A stretch of DNA of 41,428 bases from Pedobacter sp. MC2016-24 (GCF_015223055.1 NZ_JADFBX010000026.1:1-41428); one strand, 5' to 3'. Positions 25,137 through 33,280 are shown, counted from the first letter of the stretch. A program made the numbers and translations. Notes: a model not told the origin generated them from the sequence alone.

Positions 25137-27170
25137 CTAAAACATTCGATCTATAGCTTCTGGAGAAATTTCCCTAATAAAGCTGGATTCATTGCCCTTT
25201 TCTGTAATGAGGAAAAGTTGATCCTTTGCCCGAGTAATTGAAACATAGAATACTCTTCGTTCCTCTTCCAGAAGTAAGTCATGATTTGCCATTTTGATTA
25301 CGTTTAGTATTCTATCATCAAGCCGAATGTATGGAAAGCCACCTTTTCCTTCCGTTAAACCAAGAATGAATACCACCTTAGCTTGTAATCCTTTTGCTGA
25401 ATGAATTGTCCTAAATGAAACGGCTATTCTTTGCTCCTTGAAAAAGCTACGATAAGTTTCTGCCATTTTGTTATTTCTGAATAGAAATAGAATGTCGTCA
25501 TTCTTTAAACCATTACTCAACAAGTCCAATATCTTATTTGCACAGAATTCGACACTTTCATCTTCGCAACTTCCGCTAAACACGATCACCTTATCATCTG
25601 ATTGTTTTGATGACTCAATACTCTTGTCAACTTTATTCTTATTATTGCGAATCACATCGTTACTAGCTTGTACAATATGCTGCGTGCTTCGGTAGTTTGT
25701 ATCAAGCTTGATCAGTTCCGCATTAGGGAAGTGTTGGTCAAAATTAATGGTATAATCCACATTAGCTCCCCTAAAGGCGTATATACTCTGCCAGTCATCG
25801 CCAACGCAAAATAATTGAGTTTGCGGAGTGATCAATAAATTTATCAATTCAACTTGTAAAGCGTTTACATCTTGGAACTCATCAACTAAAATGTGCTGGA
25901 ATTGACTTTTATATTTATTAAGCGCATCAGGGTAATTTTTAAATAAAGAAATACTACGCGAAATCAAATCATTGAAATCCAAATAGGACTTGTCTATGCA
26001 ATAATCTAGATAAGCCTTTATAATTGGCCCCGCTAGTTGGTAAAAAGATCTAACCCTTTCATGTTGGTCGTTCTGACCATTTTCTAACACCTTGTCTAGC
26101 TCTAAATTGTAGACCTTAATCCTGTCACTTACAAGAATGATTTTATCAATAAATCTGTGTAAATGATTATGATAGCCCCCAAGTTCTTCGTTGAAATTCA
26201 GCGAAGGTGTATCCTTGTACCCAGTTGGAAGTCGGTTTTTTATGATTTTGTCTAAAGCGTGATTAAAAACTGCGGTATCCCTAGTAATGCTTTCATCTGT
26301 CTTAACGAAGAGCAGATCGCTCTGTTTAAACTCACGCTCCTTATTGGCAATGGGATGGCTTAAGTTGGAGACATGCTCTAAATAAAGGTTGGCTTCTGTG
26401 ATAAAAAAGTCTGGATGAAAAGCAAATTTTGTTGTTATGCTCAGCTTTGGCTCATACTCAAATTTAATGTTCCGTCTATATAGCCAATCGGCTATAAATT
26501 GTTCAGATTTTGAACGAACTCTAGTTCCATTTAAAGAAGTATATTTTTTGTCGTGATTATTTATAGCTGTCTCCCTTTCCTCATAAGATACGTCAACATA
26601 GTAATCAAGGATGTAGCGTTTAAGCTGTAGTAGGAAATCTATGTCTTCGCTAAGGTTGCTTAACAACTTCTGTATGGCTTCCGAAACAAATTCACCTGCT
26701 TTATTTGCAGAAAGCTCATCATTAGAGTTGTATTTTTTATTAGTGATAATCTTGAACTGGTTATCGAATTCGTTCACTCCTGAATTGCGAAGGACGTTAT
26801 AGCAAAAGCTGTGGAAGGTTTTTATGGTTAATCGATCAATCCACTTGTGCTTTTTTTTATAAGCGATTCTTTCTTCATCAACATTTGTCGCATCATTTAG
26901 AATTTCCTGATACTTTCCTGTTTTATCTGCCTTAAGAATTAACCTGTCGATAATTTCATTGGCAGCATTATGACTAAATGTAATGGCTAGGATACTGCTT
27001 GGAACTGCGCCTTTCCTTTCTATTAAATGGTTGATTTTATGTAATAAGGTTTCTGTTTTACCAGAACCTGCAACCGCTAAAACTAAAATGCGCTTACCTT
27101 CACTGTTAATGGCATCTTCTTGGGTCTTACTTAGGCTTATCGCTGACGGCTTATGTGGATTTACTTTCAT
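25137..27170 (-). CDS. UvrD-like SF1 helicase with inserted nuclease-like domain
   Basis: A 677-residue cytoplasmic SF1A helicase related to UvrD/HelD. Walker A is AVAGSGKTE (32-40), followed by AITFSHNAANE (motif Ia), VDEFQD (428-433), GDDWQSIYAFRG (456-467), a threonine/arginine motif in DTNYRST, HSAKGLQ, and FYVSITRAKDQL. An insert at about 210-290 has SKSEQFIADWL, FHPDFFI (D253) and LYLEHVSN (E264), the same type of nuclease-like insert as in the neighbouring 797-residue helicase. The two are paralogous in architecture but not close copies, and this one lacks the membrane anchor. A 132-base gap separates it from the HIT gene upstream and 64 bases from DUF3883 downstream. Confidence 0.87.
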   Translation of the reverse strand: MKVNPHKPSAISLSKTQEDAINSEGKRILVLAVAGSGKTETLLHKINHLIERKGAVPSSILAITFSHNAANEIIDRLILKADKTGKYQEILNDATNVDEERIAYKKKHKWIDRLTIKTFHSFCYNVLRNSGVNEFDNQFKIITNKKYNSNDELSANKAGEFVSEAIQKLLSNLSEDIDFLLQLKRYILDYYVDVSYEERETAINNHDKKYTSLNGTRVRSKSEQFIADWLYRRNIKFEYEPKLSITTKFAFHPDFFITEANLYLEHVSNLSHPIANKEREFKQSDLLFVKTDESITRDTAVFNHALDKIIKNRLPTGYKDTPSLNFNEELGGYHNHLHRFIDKIILVSDRIKVYNLELDKVLENGQNDQHERVRSFYQLAGPIIKAYLDYCIDKSYLDFNDLISRSISLFKNYPDALNKYKSQFQHILVDEFQDVNALQVELINLLITPQTQLFCVGDDWQSIYAFRGANVDYTINFDQHFPNAELIKLDTNYRSTQHIVQASNDVIRNNKNKVDKSIESSKQSDDKVIVFSGSCEDESVEFCANKILDLLSNGLKNDDILFLFRNNKMAETYRSFFKEQRIAVSFRTIHSAKGLQAKVVFILGLTEGKGGFPYIRLDDRILNVIKMANHDLLLEEERRVFYVSITRAKDQLFLITEKGNESSFIREISPEAIDRMF

Positions 27171-27302
27171 TAGGGATAGAGAGATTAACCCTAATTTATA
27201 AAATTTTTGATTAAAATCGCAAATGAAGTGGTTGAATTGACTTGCCAGTCAGTGTATTACCATCATGAATGACTAAATTGATCTAGTTTATTCGCTATGT
27301 GC

Positions 27303-27668
27303 CTAATAATTCCCCTTCTCCGGAATTGCGTGCCGCACGCCACCCCTTGGATTCTTCATATCCCCATTATACCTCGGTATCAAATGGCAATGGAAATGAA
27401 ACACCGTCTGTCCTGCGGCTTCGCCGCAATTCATGCCAATGTTAAACCCATCTGGATTATGCTGCTTTAATACAATCTCCTTAGCAATATCAATAGCGCC
27501 AGTAAGCGCATGTTTTTCCTCATCGGTCAAGCTAAAATAATCAGCTCTTAAAACATTAGAAATAATCAGCAGGTGTCCTGGAGAAACCGGGAAAACATCT
27601 TCAATAATGAAGAAGTAATCATTTCTGTACAGGATCTTATCCTCGGGTATGCTTAAAAAGTCTTTCAT
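27303..27668 (-). CDS. HIT-family nucleotide hydrolase/transferase
   Basis: A 121-residue histidine-triad protein. The active site HFHCHLIPRY is intact (H91, H93, H95), preceded by GFNIGMNCGEAAGQTV, the usual nucleotide-binding loop. The N-terminal YRNDYFFIIEDVFPVSPGHLLI is typical of HIT proteins acting on dinucleoside polyphosphates or nucleotide phosphoramidates. The C-terminal RGGVRHAIPEK tail is common to a bacterial HIT subgroup. Its ATG lies inside the stop codon of the HNH gene (TAATG), so the two are made together. That tight coupling to a nuclease gene points to a specialised role, perhaps modifying or clearing a nucleotide linked to the nuclease system, rather than housekeeping. 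This role is inference. Confidence 0.88.
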   Translation of the reverse strand: MKDFLSIPEDKILYRNDYFFIIEDVFPVSPGHLLIISNVLRADYFSLTDEEKHALTGAIDIAKEIVLKQHNPDGFNIGMNCGEAAGQTVFHFHCHLIPRYNGDMKNPRGGVRHAIPEKGNY

Positions 27669-28699
27669 TAAAAATTGCCTGGTAGTTCTACTTTAGGTTG
27701 CCATTTATGGATAGCCAATTCAGATGCTAAGTTGTATTGCCTCTCCAAAAAAGATATCCTTTGCTGGCGCGTAGCGCCAGTTTGATTAATAATAGTTTCG
27801 GCTAAAGGGTGCTTACTTTCGATGTAGAACTCATTTCTGTTAAAAAGTCGATCTAAAAACCTTCTTTCTGGTACCCTTGCACTTTTTTCGCTATTGACTT
27901 GCTTGTCCGCGAGCACCAAATTCCAAACACCATTCACATTTGCACCTTCACTATGATGATGACGCTTATGCAAATGCGGCAAAAAATGGTCTACAGCACA
28001 CACCTGTAAACCATTATTTTTACTGATAGAAATATCCTGAAAGGAGTAGAAGCACTTGCCCTTTTGATAGCCATTGAGAGCATCACGCACAGATGTGATA
28101 TTTACTCTCCTCATGAAATTGTCCTGAATAAACAATAATGAATCCTGCTCATTGTATTGAACATCAATTACGTTCTGGTTAATGTTTAAACTCCAGGCTA
28201 TTTCTACCAGTTTCCATCTGGCTTCAACCTCTTGGTTCAGATTCTTGAATTGAAAGGTGTCGAGTAGTTTTAGTAGGTTATCTGTGATCACGATTTCCTT
28301 CTTACCAGCAACAAAGTTCTTTTGATAAAAAGGATCAGGAATGATACCACCATTTACATTTTGAAAGGCGTCAATCACATTGACAAAGCCGAATCTTTCT
28401 GTATCTCGGTAAAGTTGATCTTGATCAAGTTCATTGTTTATGAAGGCTCTACAGCTATTTAGAAATTTGCTGCTCTGGGAGCTACCTTGTTTATCGCTAA
28501 CTTTTAAATGCGCTATAATGTGATTGGCAAAAGGAACTGATAAATCGGCCAAGCTTACCGACGTTGTTTGCGAGTCGATGAGATCGATTAGAGATTTTGC
28601 AAAAGCAAACTTATAAGTGGCTGAATTCTTTCCAAATAGAATTAATGACCTCCATTGAGATTCTAGAGAAGGGTCGTTAATTTGAAACTTTGTACTCAT
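27668..28699 (-). CDS. HNH endonuclease domain protein
   Basis: A 343-residue protein with an uncharacterised N-terminal helical region (1-~200) and a C-terminal HNH nuclease. The HNH part begins at GKCFYSF (C216) and continues VDHFLPHL (H238), then NGVWNLVLADKQVNSEKS (N260, N269). Only one cysteine is visible in the CxxC position, so structural zinc may be missing, as in some HNH families with an F or Y. First gene of the minus-strand run: it precedes and overlaps the HIT gene by one base. A 14-base perfect palindrome lies 12 bases before its ATG. A DNA-cutting role is expected from the family; its target is unknown. Confidence 0.82.
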   Translation of the reverse strand: MSTKFQINDPSLESQWRSLILFGKNSATYKFAFAKSLIDLIDSQTTSVSLADLSVPFANHIIAHLKVSDKQGSSQSSKFLNSCRAFINNELDQDQLYRDTERFGFVNVIDAFQNVNGGIIPDPFYQKNFVAGKKEIVITDNLLKLLDTFQFKNLNQEVEARWKLVEIAWSLNINQNVIDVQYNEQDSLLFIQDNFMRRVNITSVRDALNGYQKGKCFYSFQDISISKNNGLQVCAVDHFLPHLHKRHHHSEGANVNGVWNLVLADKQVNSEKSARVPERRFLDRLFNRNEFYIESKHPLAETIINQTGATRQQRISFLERQYNLASELAIHKWQPKVELPGNF

Positions 28700-28711
28700 G
28701 GCGATTCAAGG

Positions 28712-28725
28712 TACAAAATTTTGTA
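28712..28725. promoter_or_regulatory. palindrome at the start of the HNH-HIT-helicase run
   Basis: TACAAAATTTTGTA is a perfect 14-base palindrome centred about 20 bases before the HNH ATG at 28699. Its position suits an operator. AT-rich palindromes of this size can occur by chance in a window of this length, so support is positional only. Confidence 0.3.
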
Positions 28726-28978
28726 ATTAGTCTCAGAATTTTGACGAATGTATTAATCGCCTTTGTTAAGCTTCATTAGTGTTGCATAACACGCTATTTA
28801 CTTTCAAAATAGTGATCCAGAGTTTCTTCGCACCTCGCATTAGTAAATTTTACAAGTAACGATATTAAATTATGATAATGAAAAATCCAATTAGACAACA
28901 ATTTTAGCAGATTACGGTATACCAGAATTTTAACATTTCAAATAGCTATACCTTAATTGAAATTTAAATAACAGAATT

Positions 28979-29245
28979 ATGGGAACAACAATTGGAAATG
29001 TATTGATATCATATGATGTCAATAAATCACATGCACAGGTAAAAGCTGGTTTAGAAGCTTTAAGCTATTATGATTACTTTGTAAATACAGGGGAATCGAA
29101 AAAAGAAATGCCTAACACAACCTTGTGGCATCAGCAGAAATCAACTGATCAAGCAATAAACGATTTAAAAACGGTTTGCAATAGGGTAGGTGCGTTACTC
29201 GAAAAGGCGGTTGCTGTGAAAGCCTCTGAATTTGTAGGAATTTAA
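28979..29245 (+). CDS. small Cas2/SinR-like ferredoxin-fold protein
   Basis: An 88-residue protein. The first strand NVLISYDV and following helix (HAQVKAGLEALSYYDYF) resemble the opening of Cas2 and SinR-like proteins, with the conserved aspartate of the YD motif. A later helix (STDQAINDLKTVCNRVGALLEKA) and a last strand (AVAVKASEFVGI) would complete a beta-alpha-beta-beta-alpha-beta fold. No cas1, no other cas gene and no CRISPR repeats are present in the window, so a role in spacer uptake is unlikely. It is divergent from the HNH-HIT operon and ends in a strong terminator, so it is its own unit. A nuclease or toxin role, as in VapD/Cas2 relatives, is possible but only inferred. Confidence 0.55.
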   Translation: MGTTIGNVLISYDVNKSHAQVKAGLEALSYYDYFVNTGESKKEMPNTTLWHQQKSTDQAINDLKTVCNRVGALLEKAVAVKASEFVGI

Positions 29246-29283
29246 TTCAATGGTTCACAAACAGTGAAAATCATTTACTTGAG

Positions 29284-29320
29284 CTATGTTGTAAATTAAA
29301 AAAATAGATTTACAACATAG
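29284..29320 (+). terminator. rho-independent terminator after the Cas2-like gene
   Basis: A perfect 13-base inverted repeat: CTATGTTGTAAAT (29284-29296) and ATTTACAACATAG (29308-29320), with an 11-base loop, followed by TTTGGTCTTCTT. It lies 39 bases after the stop of the 88-residue gene. Confidence 0.75.
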
Positions 29321-29688
29321 TTTGGTCTTCTTCAGAATTTGAAATGAGCTTTGGTGGGTGGGATTAGTTCTTTCCTTGCCTATGTGTTTGTTGTCTTTTT
29401 TATGGTGCCTGGTTGTCGATCTGGTGATTTGGATTGTTGTATTTAGTGGGGTTTTATATTCCTAGGGTTCTCATATCGTGTTGTCGGCTTTTCTGTTGGG
29501 GCGTTTAGCTTTTATTTAGGTGAGGGAGTGTTTGAGAGGCATTAATTTTTTAAGTTTTTTGAAGGGTTTTTCGTTTTGGCTACTACGACGTTTAATATAG
29601 TTGGAAGTAAAGTGTTTTTTTTGAAAGGTAATTTCGTCGGAAAAAAGCTGAAATTTGAGGTAGTCATTTAATCTTAAAAGAGCTGATT
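29321..29688 (+). other. G+T-rich non-coding stretch
   Basis: No gene is seen. The plus strand is strikingly rich in G and T: in 29401-29460, 48 of 60 bases are G or T. The bias continues into the HNH gene that follows (45 of 60 in 29821-29880). Neighbouring sequence on both sides lacks it. It may be a leader of the HNH gene or a segment of different origin. Confidence 0.4.
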
Positions 29689-30291
29689 TTGAAATCTGTT
29701 AAAGAATTGTTTCACATTGACGGAACTGTTTGTTTGGAAAAGAAAACTGTTGCGAGTAAGGCTAAGATTGTCAAATACTGGGAAAATATAGCACACCGGT
29801 ACCTGGGTTGTGAGGTTGAAGTAGATTTACCGGGGTGTTGGGCATGTGGGTATGATGGGTTTAGGGAGGGGGATGAAGGATTTGATGTTTATAAAATCTG
29901 GGATAGGCAGCGTTATTTGGAGAGGTGTCATATTGTTCCCAAGGCGCATAATGGCTGTAATTGTGAGGCTAATCTGGTTTTGTTGTGCCGGAAGTGCCAT
30001 AAGGCAAGTCCAGATACGAGATCTGCTGAATTATTCGTGAGGTGGTTGAAGGGAAGAGAAAGTTGGTGGGCAATAACTTATAAGGAGATGGGCGTTGCTG
30101 CTTCGGAGTTGGATTTTTCTTTTGAGAATTTTGATCTTGATTTGTCTGTTTATAAAGATGAGTTTCAGCAGTATTTGAGGCTTAATGCGGTACCGGTTGG
30201 TGGAAGTTTGGCTAGAAGTACTTTTTTAGCTTGCTTAATTGAATTTTGGGAGTTAGTTAGGGAAGATTCTTCTTCCGGAAATATTGATTAG
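29689..30291 (+). CDS. HNH endonuclease with zinc-binding CxxC pairs
   Basis: A 200-residue protein with a well-formed HNH nuclease: C50 and C53 (GCWACGYD), ERCHIVPKAHNG (H81), EANLVLLC (N95) and CRKCH (C100, C103, H104). The flanking N- and C-terminal regions are unrecognised. No ATG is available; a TTG at 29689 is used, with AAAAGAG just upstream, and an in-frame stop at about 29656 limits the start. Base use is unlike its neighbours, with a strong G+T bias on the coding strand, suggesting recent transfer or a different replication history. It may belong to a mobile or homing-type or defence nuclease group. It stands alone, with a bidirectional terminator behind it. Confidence 0.85.
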   Translation: MKSVKELFHIDGTVCLEKKTVASKAKIVKYWENIAHRYLGCEVEVDLPGCWACGYDGFREGDEGFDVYKIWDRQRYLERCHIVPKAHNGCNCEANLVLLCRKCHKASPDTRSAELFVRWLKGRESWWAITYKEMGVAASELDFSFENFDLDLSVYKDEFQQYLRLNAVPVGGSLARSTFLACLIEFWELVREDSSSGNID

Positions 30292-30413
30292 GCTCTGTTG
30301 CTTTACATGGAGTTGTGTTTTTTTTACAAGTAAAGTCTTTGTGAAAGGATAAGGTCTACAATCAATACTCAATTAAATTAGCAATTGTTTTTATTAAGAG
30401 CGTTAATTAAAAA

Positions 30414-30439
30414 CCGTACTCGTCACCTGATGAGTACGG
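30414..30439. terminator. bidirectional terminator between convergent genes
   Basis: CCGTACTC (30414-30421) pairs with GAGTACGG (30432-30439), and the inner bases can extend the stem. It has an A-run on the left (AAAAA) and CTTTGTGTCTTT on the right, so it can end transcription from both the HNH gene (+) and the secreted-protein gene (-). Confidence 0.7.
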
Positions 30440-30521
30440 CTTTGTGTCTTTATGAGCTTTTTTAACTGAAAAATATTTGAGAACGTTATCTTATAACAGA
30501 AAGCAGTTTATATATAAGCAT

Positions 30522-31517
30522 TTATCTATATATGCACTCAGTCTTAAAAGTTCTGAAAGTGAAGGTTTGCGGTCTGTAAGTTGATTTAAGTACGACTTCA
30601 AAAATTGTGTTCTGACCGGGGTTTAGTTCCACCCACTTAATCGTACTTGCAATTGACCTGTTGCCATCATACATATGAAAAGCAATGTTATTACATCTTG
30701 CGGTTCTATTGCTTGTATTTGTGGCTTTTACTGTTAGTGTGGCACAATATATTCCGGTCGATTCTTCGCAGAAGGAGATACCTTCAGTTTTTAATACTAA
30801 AGCATCGGCAGCAGCATAAATTTCAGGTGGGTTAATTACTTGTGGTGGAAGTGGTTGTGTAATGGTTGGAGGATTTGGGGTTGGCGTGTCGGTTATGCAG
30901 TTCGGTATATTAATCCAACCGGTTTGAAGATTTTCATCACCAGATTTGGCTTTGATTCTCAACCTCATCTTGGTTTCTCCCGTTGCATTAGGAACCCTCA
31001 TGATGGAATAGCCTTTCCCTTGTCTCTTTATTTCAGATATGGCCGTTTGATTTGATATTTCATAAGTGATGTCATAATTAGCTTCATACTTTGAAAGATC
31101 AAGTTCACCAACACCAACCTGGCTAAATATAACTTCGTAAAGGCAGGTTGCTTTTCCTTCGATCTCTGGGGAAAATGTGTTTTTATTTTTTAGTGACCAT
31201 TCTATTGGATGGTAATTTACGAAACCGCCTGTTTTTATAAGTGCCTGTGGATTGGTTATGGTAAGACGGAATTTATCAGGCCCAAGCCGCTCCAGTTTAA
31301 ATGCATTTTCAGGTGCAACACTAAAGACGTATTCTATTGTCCCACCTGGGATAACCAAATCGAAGGTTCGGCCTTGTAACTTTGAAACCTCTGATAGCTT
31401 TGTTTTTTCAATGGCTTCCTTTAAGGCACTCCAGCCCTCTGGATCATTCCAGCCGGAAAAAAATGAAATAAATAAGGTAATTAAGAATGCGAAGGTTAAT
31501 TTAGTATAGATCATCAT
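30522..31517 (-). CDS. secreted hypothetical protein
   Basis: A 331-residue protein with an N-terminal signal or membrane segment (KLTFAFLITLFISFFSGW), so it is exported. The mature part is beta-rich. The stretch from about 60 to 200 (TFDLVIPGGTIEYVFSV, KFRLTITNPQALI) looks like one or two Ig-like or PapD-like beta domains. A proline-rich linker (TPTPNPPTITQPLPPQV) follows near 212, then a C-terminal beta domain (CATLTVKATNTSNRTARC) typical of FxLYD/CARDB-like domains. I do not recognise the family. No sorting signal or lipobox is seen. It has its own promoter (31590-31620) and faces the HNH gene across a shared terminator. Confidence 0.6.
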   Translation of the reverse strand: MMIYTKLTFAFLITLFISFFSGWNDPEGWSALKEAIEKTKLSEVSKLQGRTFDLVIPGGTIEYVFSVAPENAFKLERLGPDKFRLTITNPQALIKTGGFVNYHPIEWSLKNKNTFSPEIEGKATCLYEVIFSQVGVGELDLSKYEANYDITYEISNQTAISEIKRQGKGYSIMRVPNATGETKMRLRIKAKSGDENLQTGWINIPNCITDTPTPNPPTITQPLPPQVINPPEIYAAADALVLKTEGISFCEESTGIYCATLTVKATNTSNRTARCNNIAFHMYDGNRSIASTIKWVELNPGQNTIFEVVLKSTYRPQTFTFRTFKTECIYR

Positions 31518-31828
31518 TAGTTAACAGTTATCAATTGATGTTCACCAACCCGGGCGATTACAGATCTCAGCGTCAACGAAAAGCATTTACTAATATAAAT
31601 TTATTTTATCATCCTGTCAATTAACTAATTGTTTAAAAAAAACAGTTAGGAAGATTGATGCTAAATATCGAAAGACGGGGCGGGTATAACAAAATGGAAG
31701 TGATATGATTATCAGATTTCATTTTACCACTCACACTGATCGGATATCCTTGAAAGTCGTTGGTAATAGGATATACATAGGGTGCAAACATTTAACGACG
31801 GTGCTGTTAGTCTAAAAAAATCGAGACT
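31518..31828. other. intergenic region with minus-strand promoter
   Basis: Holds the candidate promoter at 31590-31620 and otherwise no gene. No repeats or RNA genes were identified. Confidence 0.4.
31590..31620 (-). promoter_or_regulatory. candidate promoter of the secreted-protein gene
   Basis: On the minus strand TTG, a 20-base spacer and TATATTAG give a good match to the Bacteroidota promoter form. The predicted start lies about 65 bases before the ATG at 31517. The -7 box is identical to the one upstream of the helicase-nuclease gene at 9677. Confidence 0.5.
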
Positions 31829-32029
31829 ATGGAATCATTTGAAATACAATTGTTAGAGAGTACGCTGACTATCCAGCCGCAGGAGAATGGTACTTACCGG
31901 GTGATGGAAGCTGAAGAAAAGCTGGGTGTGATTTAGCCTGAAGCGCTTTATGATCAGATTACCTGGAATACGCAGGATGAAATGGATATAGATTTTGTAC
32001 AGCAGATCGGGGAGCTGATCACCGCATAA
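31829..32029 (+). pseudogene. small hypothetical protein interrupted by an amber codon
   Basis: The frame MESFEIQLLESTLTIQPQEN continues GTYRVMEAEEKLGVI, then TAG, then PEALYDQITWNTQDE to IGELITA and TAA: 65 residues with one in-frame stop at position 36. The whole resembles a small conserved protein that I associate with Pedobacter-like genomes, in which a tyrosine usually follows GVI. A single base change explains the stop. The first half alone might still be made. No partner gene is adjacent. Confidence 0.5.
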
Positions 32030-32171
32030 TATGTAATTTTAAATTTGTATTATCTTTTAACAGGACTTGAGTATCCGCTGATTACTTACACGGCGGAATA
32101 ACTTATAGATTTTAGGTTTGAATTTGGTGTTTGATATAATTATTTTCCGTATTTTTAATCAAATCAAAATA

Positions 32172-32735
32172 ATGTACAGCTCTCGAATTATACTTTACTT
32201 CCTATTATTGACTTTGTTAGGTTGCCGTAATAAAGAGCGTTCTGAATCATCTATTATCAATCCTATAGCATCTTCTTTAAATAAAAGTGATCGGATTTCG
32301 GATGATACTAAAGAATCTTTTGAGGAATATCCAGATGGTGAATATTGTGCTTCTATCGATTATTATAATCCAAATACCGGAACTCAGTCAACCTATACAT
32401 TAACAGTGGAAGTTAGTGGTGGGGCCTTAGTTATTATTCATTGGCCAAGCGGAGGGTGGTTCGATGACTCTCATTTTAACCCACCAACTTTGGAAAGTGG
32501 CGGTTCTTGCGAATTTACTTCTTATGATGGTAAGCATTATAGCATTCAAATTGAAGAAGAAGGGAGTTGCGGTAATTCTTCAACAGCACCTACTATTGGA
32601 GAAGACAACGAAGATGAAGAGAGCTTGTTGGAAAATACTGAGGAAGTGGGAGAGGAAGATAATGCTGTTGTCAACTACAGTAGTCTAATGCCAATAGATC
32701 TATGTCAAATCGTTAGTATTTATCATCCGCAATAG
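32172..32735 (+). CDS. lipoprotein of unknown function
   Basis: Counting from the ATG at 32172 (187 residues; the frame is open upstream but lacks a signal sequence in the right place), the N-terminus IILYFLLLTLLGC is a lipoprotein signal with the cysteine at the lipobox. The mature protein is acidic, with a central region (EYCASIDYYNPNTGTQSTYT, YDGKHYSIQIEEEGSC) carrying two or three cysteines. The C-terminal portion has a low-complexity acidic stretch (EDNEDEESLLENTEEVGEED). A 39-base piece of the gene (32523-32561) recurs exactly at 40644-40682 in a relic, so a second copy once existed nearby. Function unknown. Confidence 0.6.
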   Translation: MYSSRIILYFLLLTLLGCRNKERSESSIINPIASSLNKSDRISDDTKESFEEYPDGEYCASIDYYNPNTGTQSTYTLTVEVSGGALVIIHWPSGGWFDDSHFNPPTLESGGSCEFTSYDGKHYSIQIEEEGSCGNSSTAPTIGEDNEDEESLLENTEEVGEEDNAVVNYSSLMPIDLCQIVSIYHPQ

Positions 32736-33071
32736 GAATTTTTTCTCTTTTAACAGATTTAAAAACAGGTAATCCAGATGCATGGGAAAGTTGGTTTGGA
32801 CCGCAAGACAAAGTTGGACAGATTTATAAAGACAACACGAAAAACGTATATTTTGAAATTACCAAAAAAGTAGAAACCAAGAATGCTATGGGAGCCGTAA
32901 TATATGCAGAGATAAGCTATACAGTAAATGCTTGACTACATTTGGAACGATGATGAAAATAAATATATGGATGTTCAAAAACTTGGTAAAGTTACTGAAG
33001 ATATTGACGTCGCTAATATGACTTCTCAAATCATCTATTTTCACTTAATTAACTATTGTTATGCAGAATGA
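32717..33071 (+). pseudogene. relic of an unrecognised gene, frameshifted
   Basis: The frame from 32717 to the TGA at 32933 reads AIGIFSLLTDLKTGNPDAWE, continues SWFGPQDKVGQIYKDNTKN and ends EISYTVNA. The next frame (ATG 32928 to TGA 33069) continues with DYIWNDDENKYMDVQKLGKV and ends FHLINYCYAE. The two look like consecutive parts of one protein separated by a one-base shift near 32930, with no proper start. It lies immediately after the lipoprotein gene, whose product may once have been longer or followed by this gene. Downstream, a further scrap (33061-33162) encodes 33 residues without family resemblance. From here to 33280 nothing else is recognised. Confidence 0.4.
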
Positions 33072-33280
33072 TATAGATTTGTTTTTTAACGAGTACTTCA
33101 GTGGCGATTTAAAAGCAGTCCGATCGATCAAATGTAAATGGATAAAGTTCTTATTGAAATAGTTTTTTAATAATCATTAACGTAAAAAATAGCAGCATCT
33201 GCAACGGAAAACGACGTGTTGGCGTAAAGTTTTTGTTGGGACAGTTATAAGAAAGTACCTTACGGCAAGATTATAAAATT

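Noticed and set aside
28979..29245. CRISPR-Cas adaptation module around the Cas2-like protein
   Set aside because: No cas1 or other cas genes and no regularly spaced repeats on either strand.
33061..33162. 33-codon frame starting MQNDIDLFFNEYF
   Set aside because: Lies in a tract of broken genes, has no recognised family and no expression signals; noted only as a scrap.
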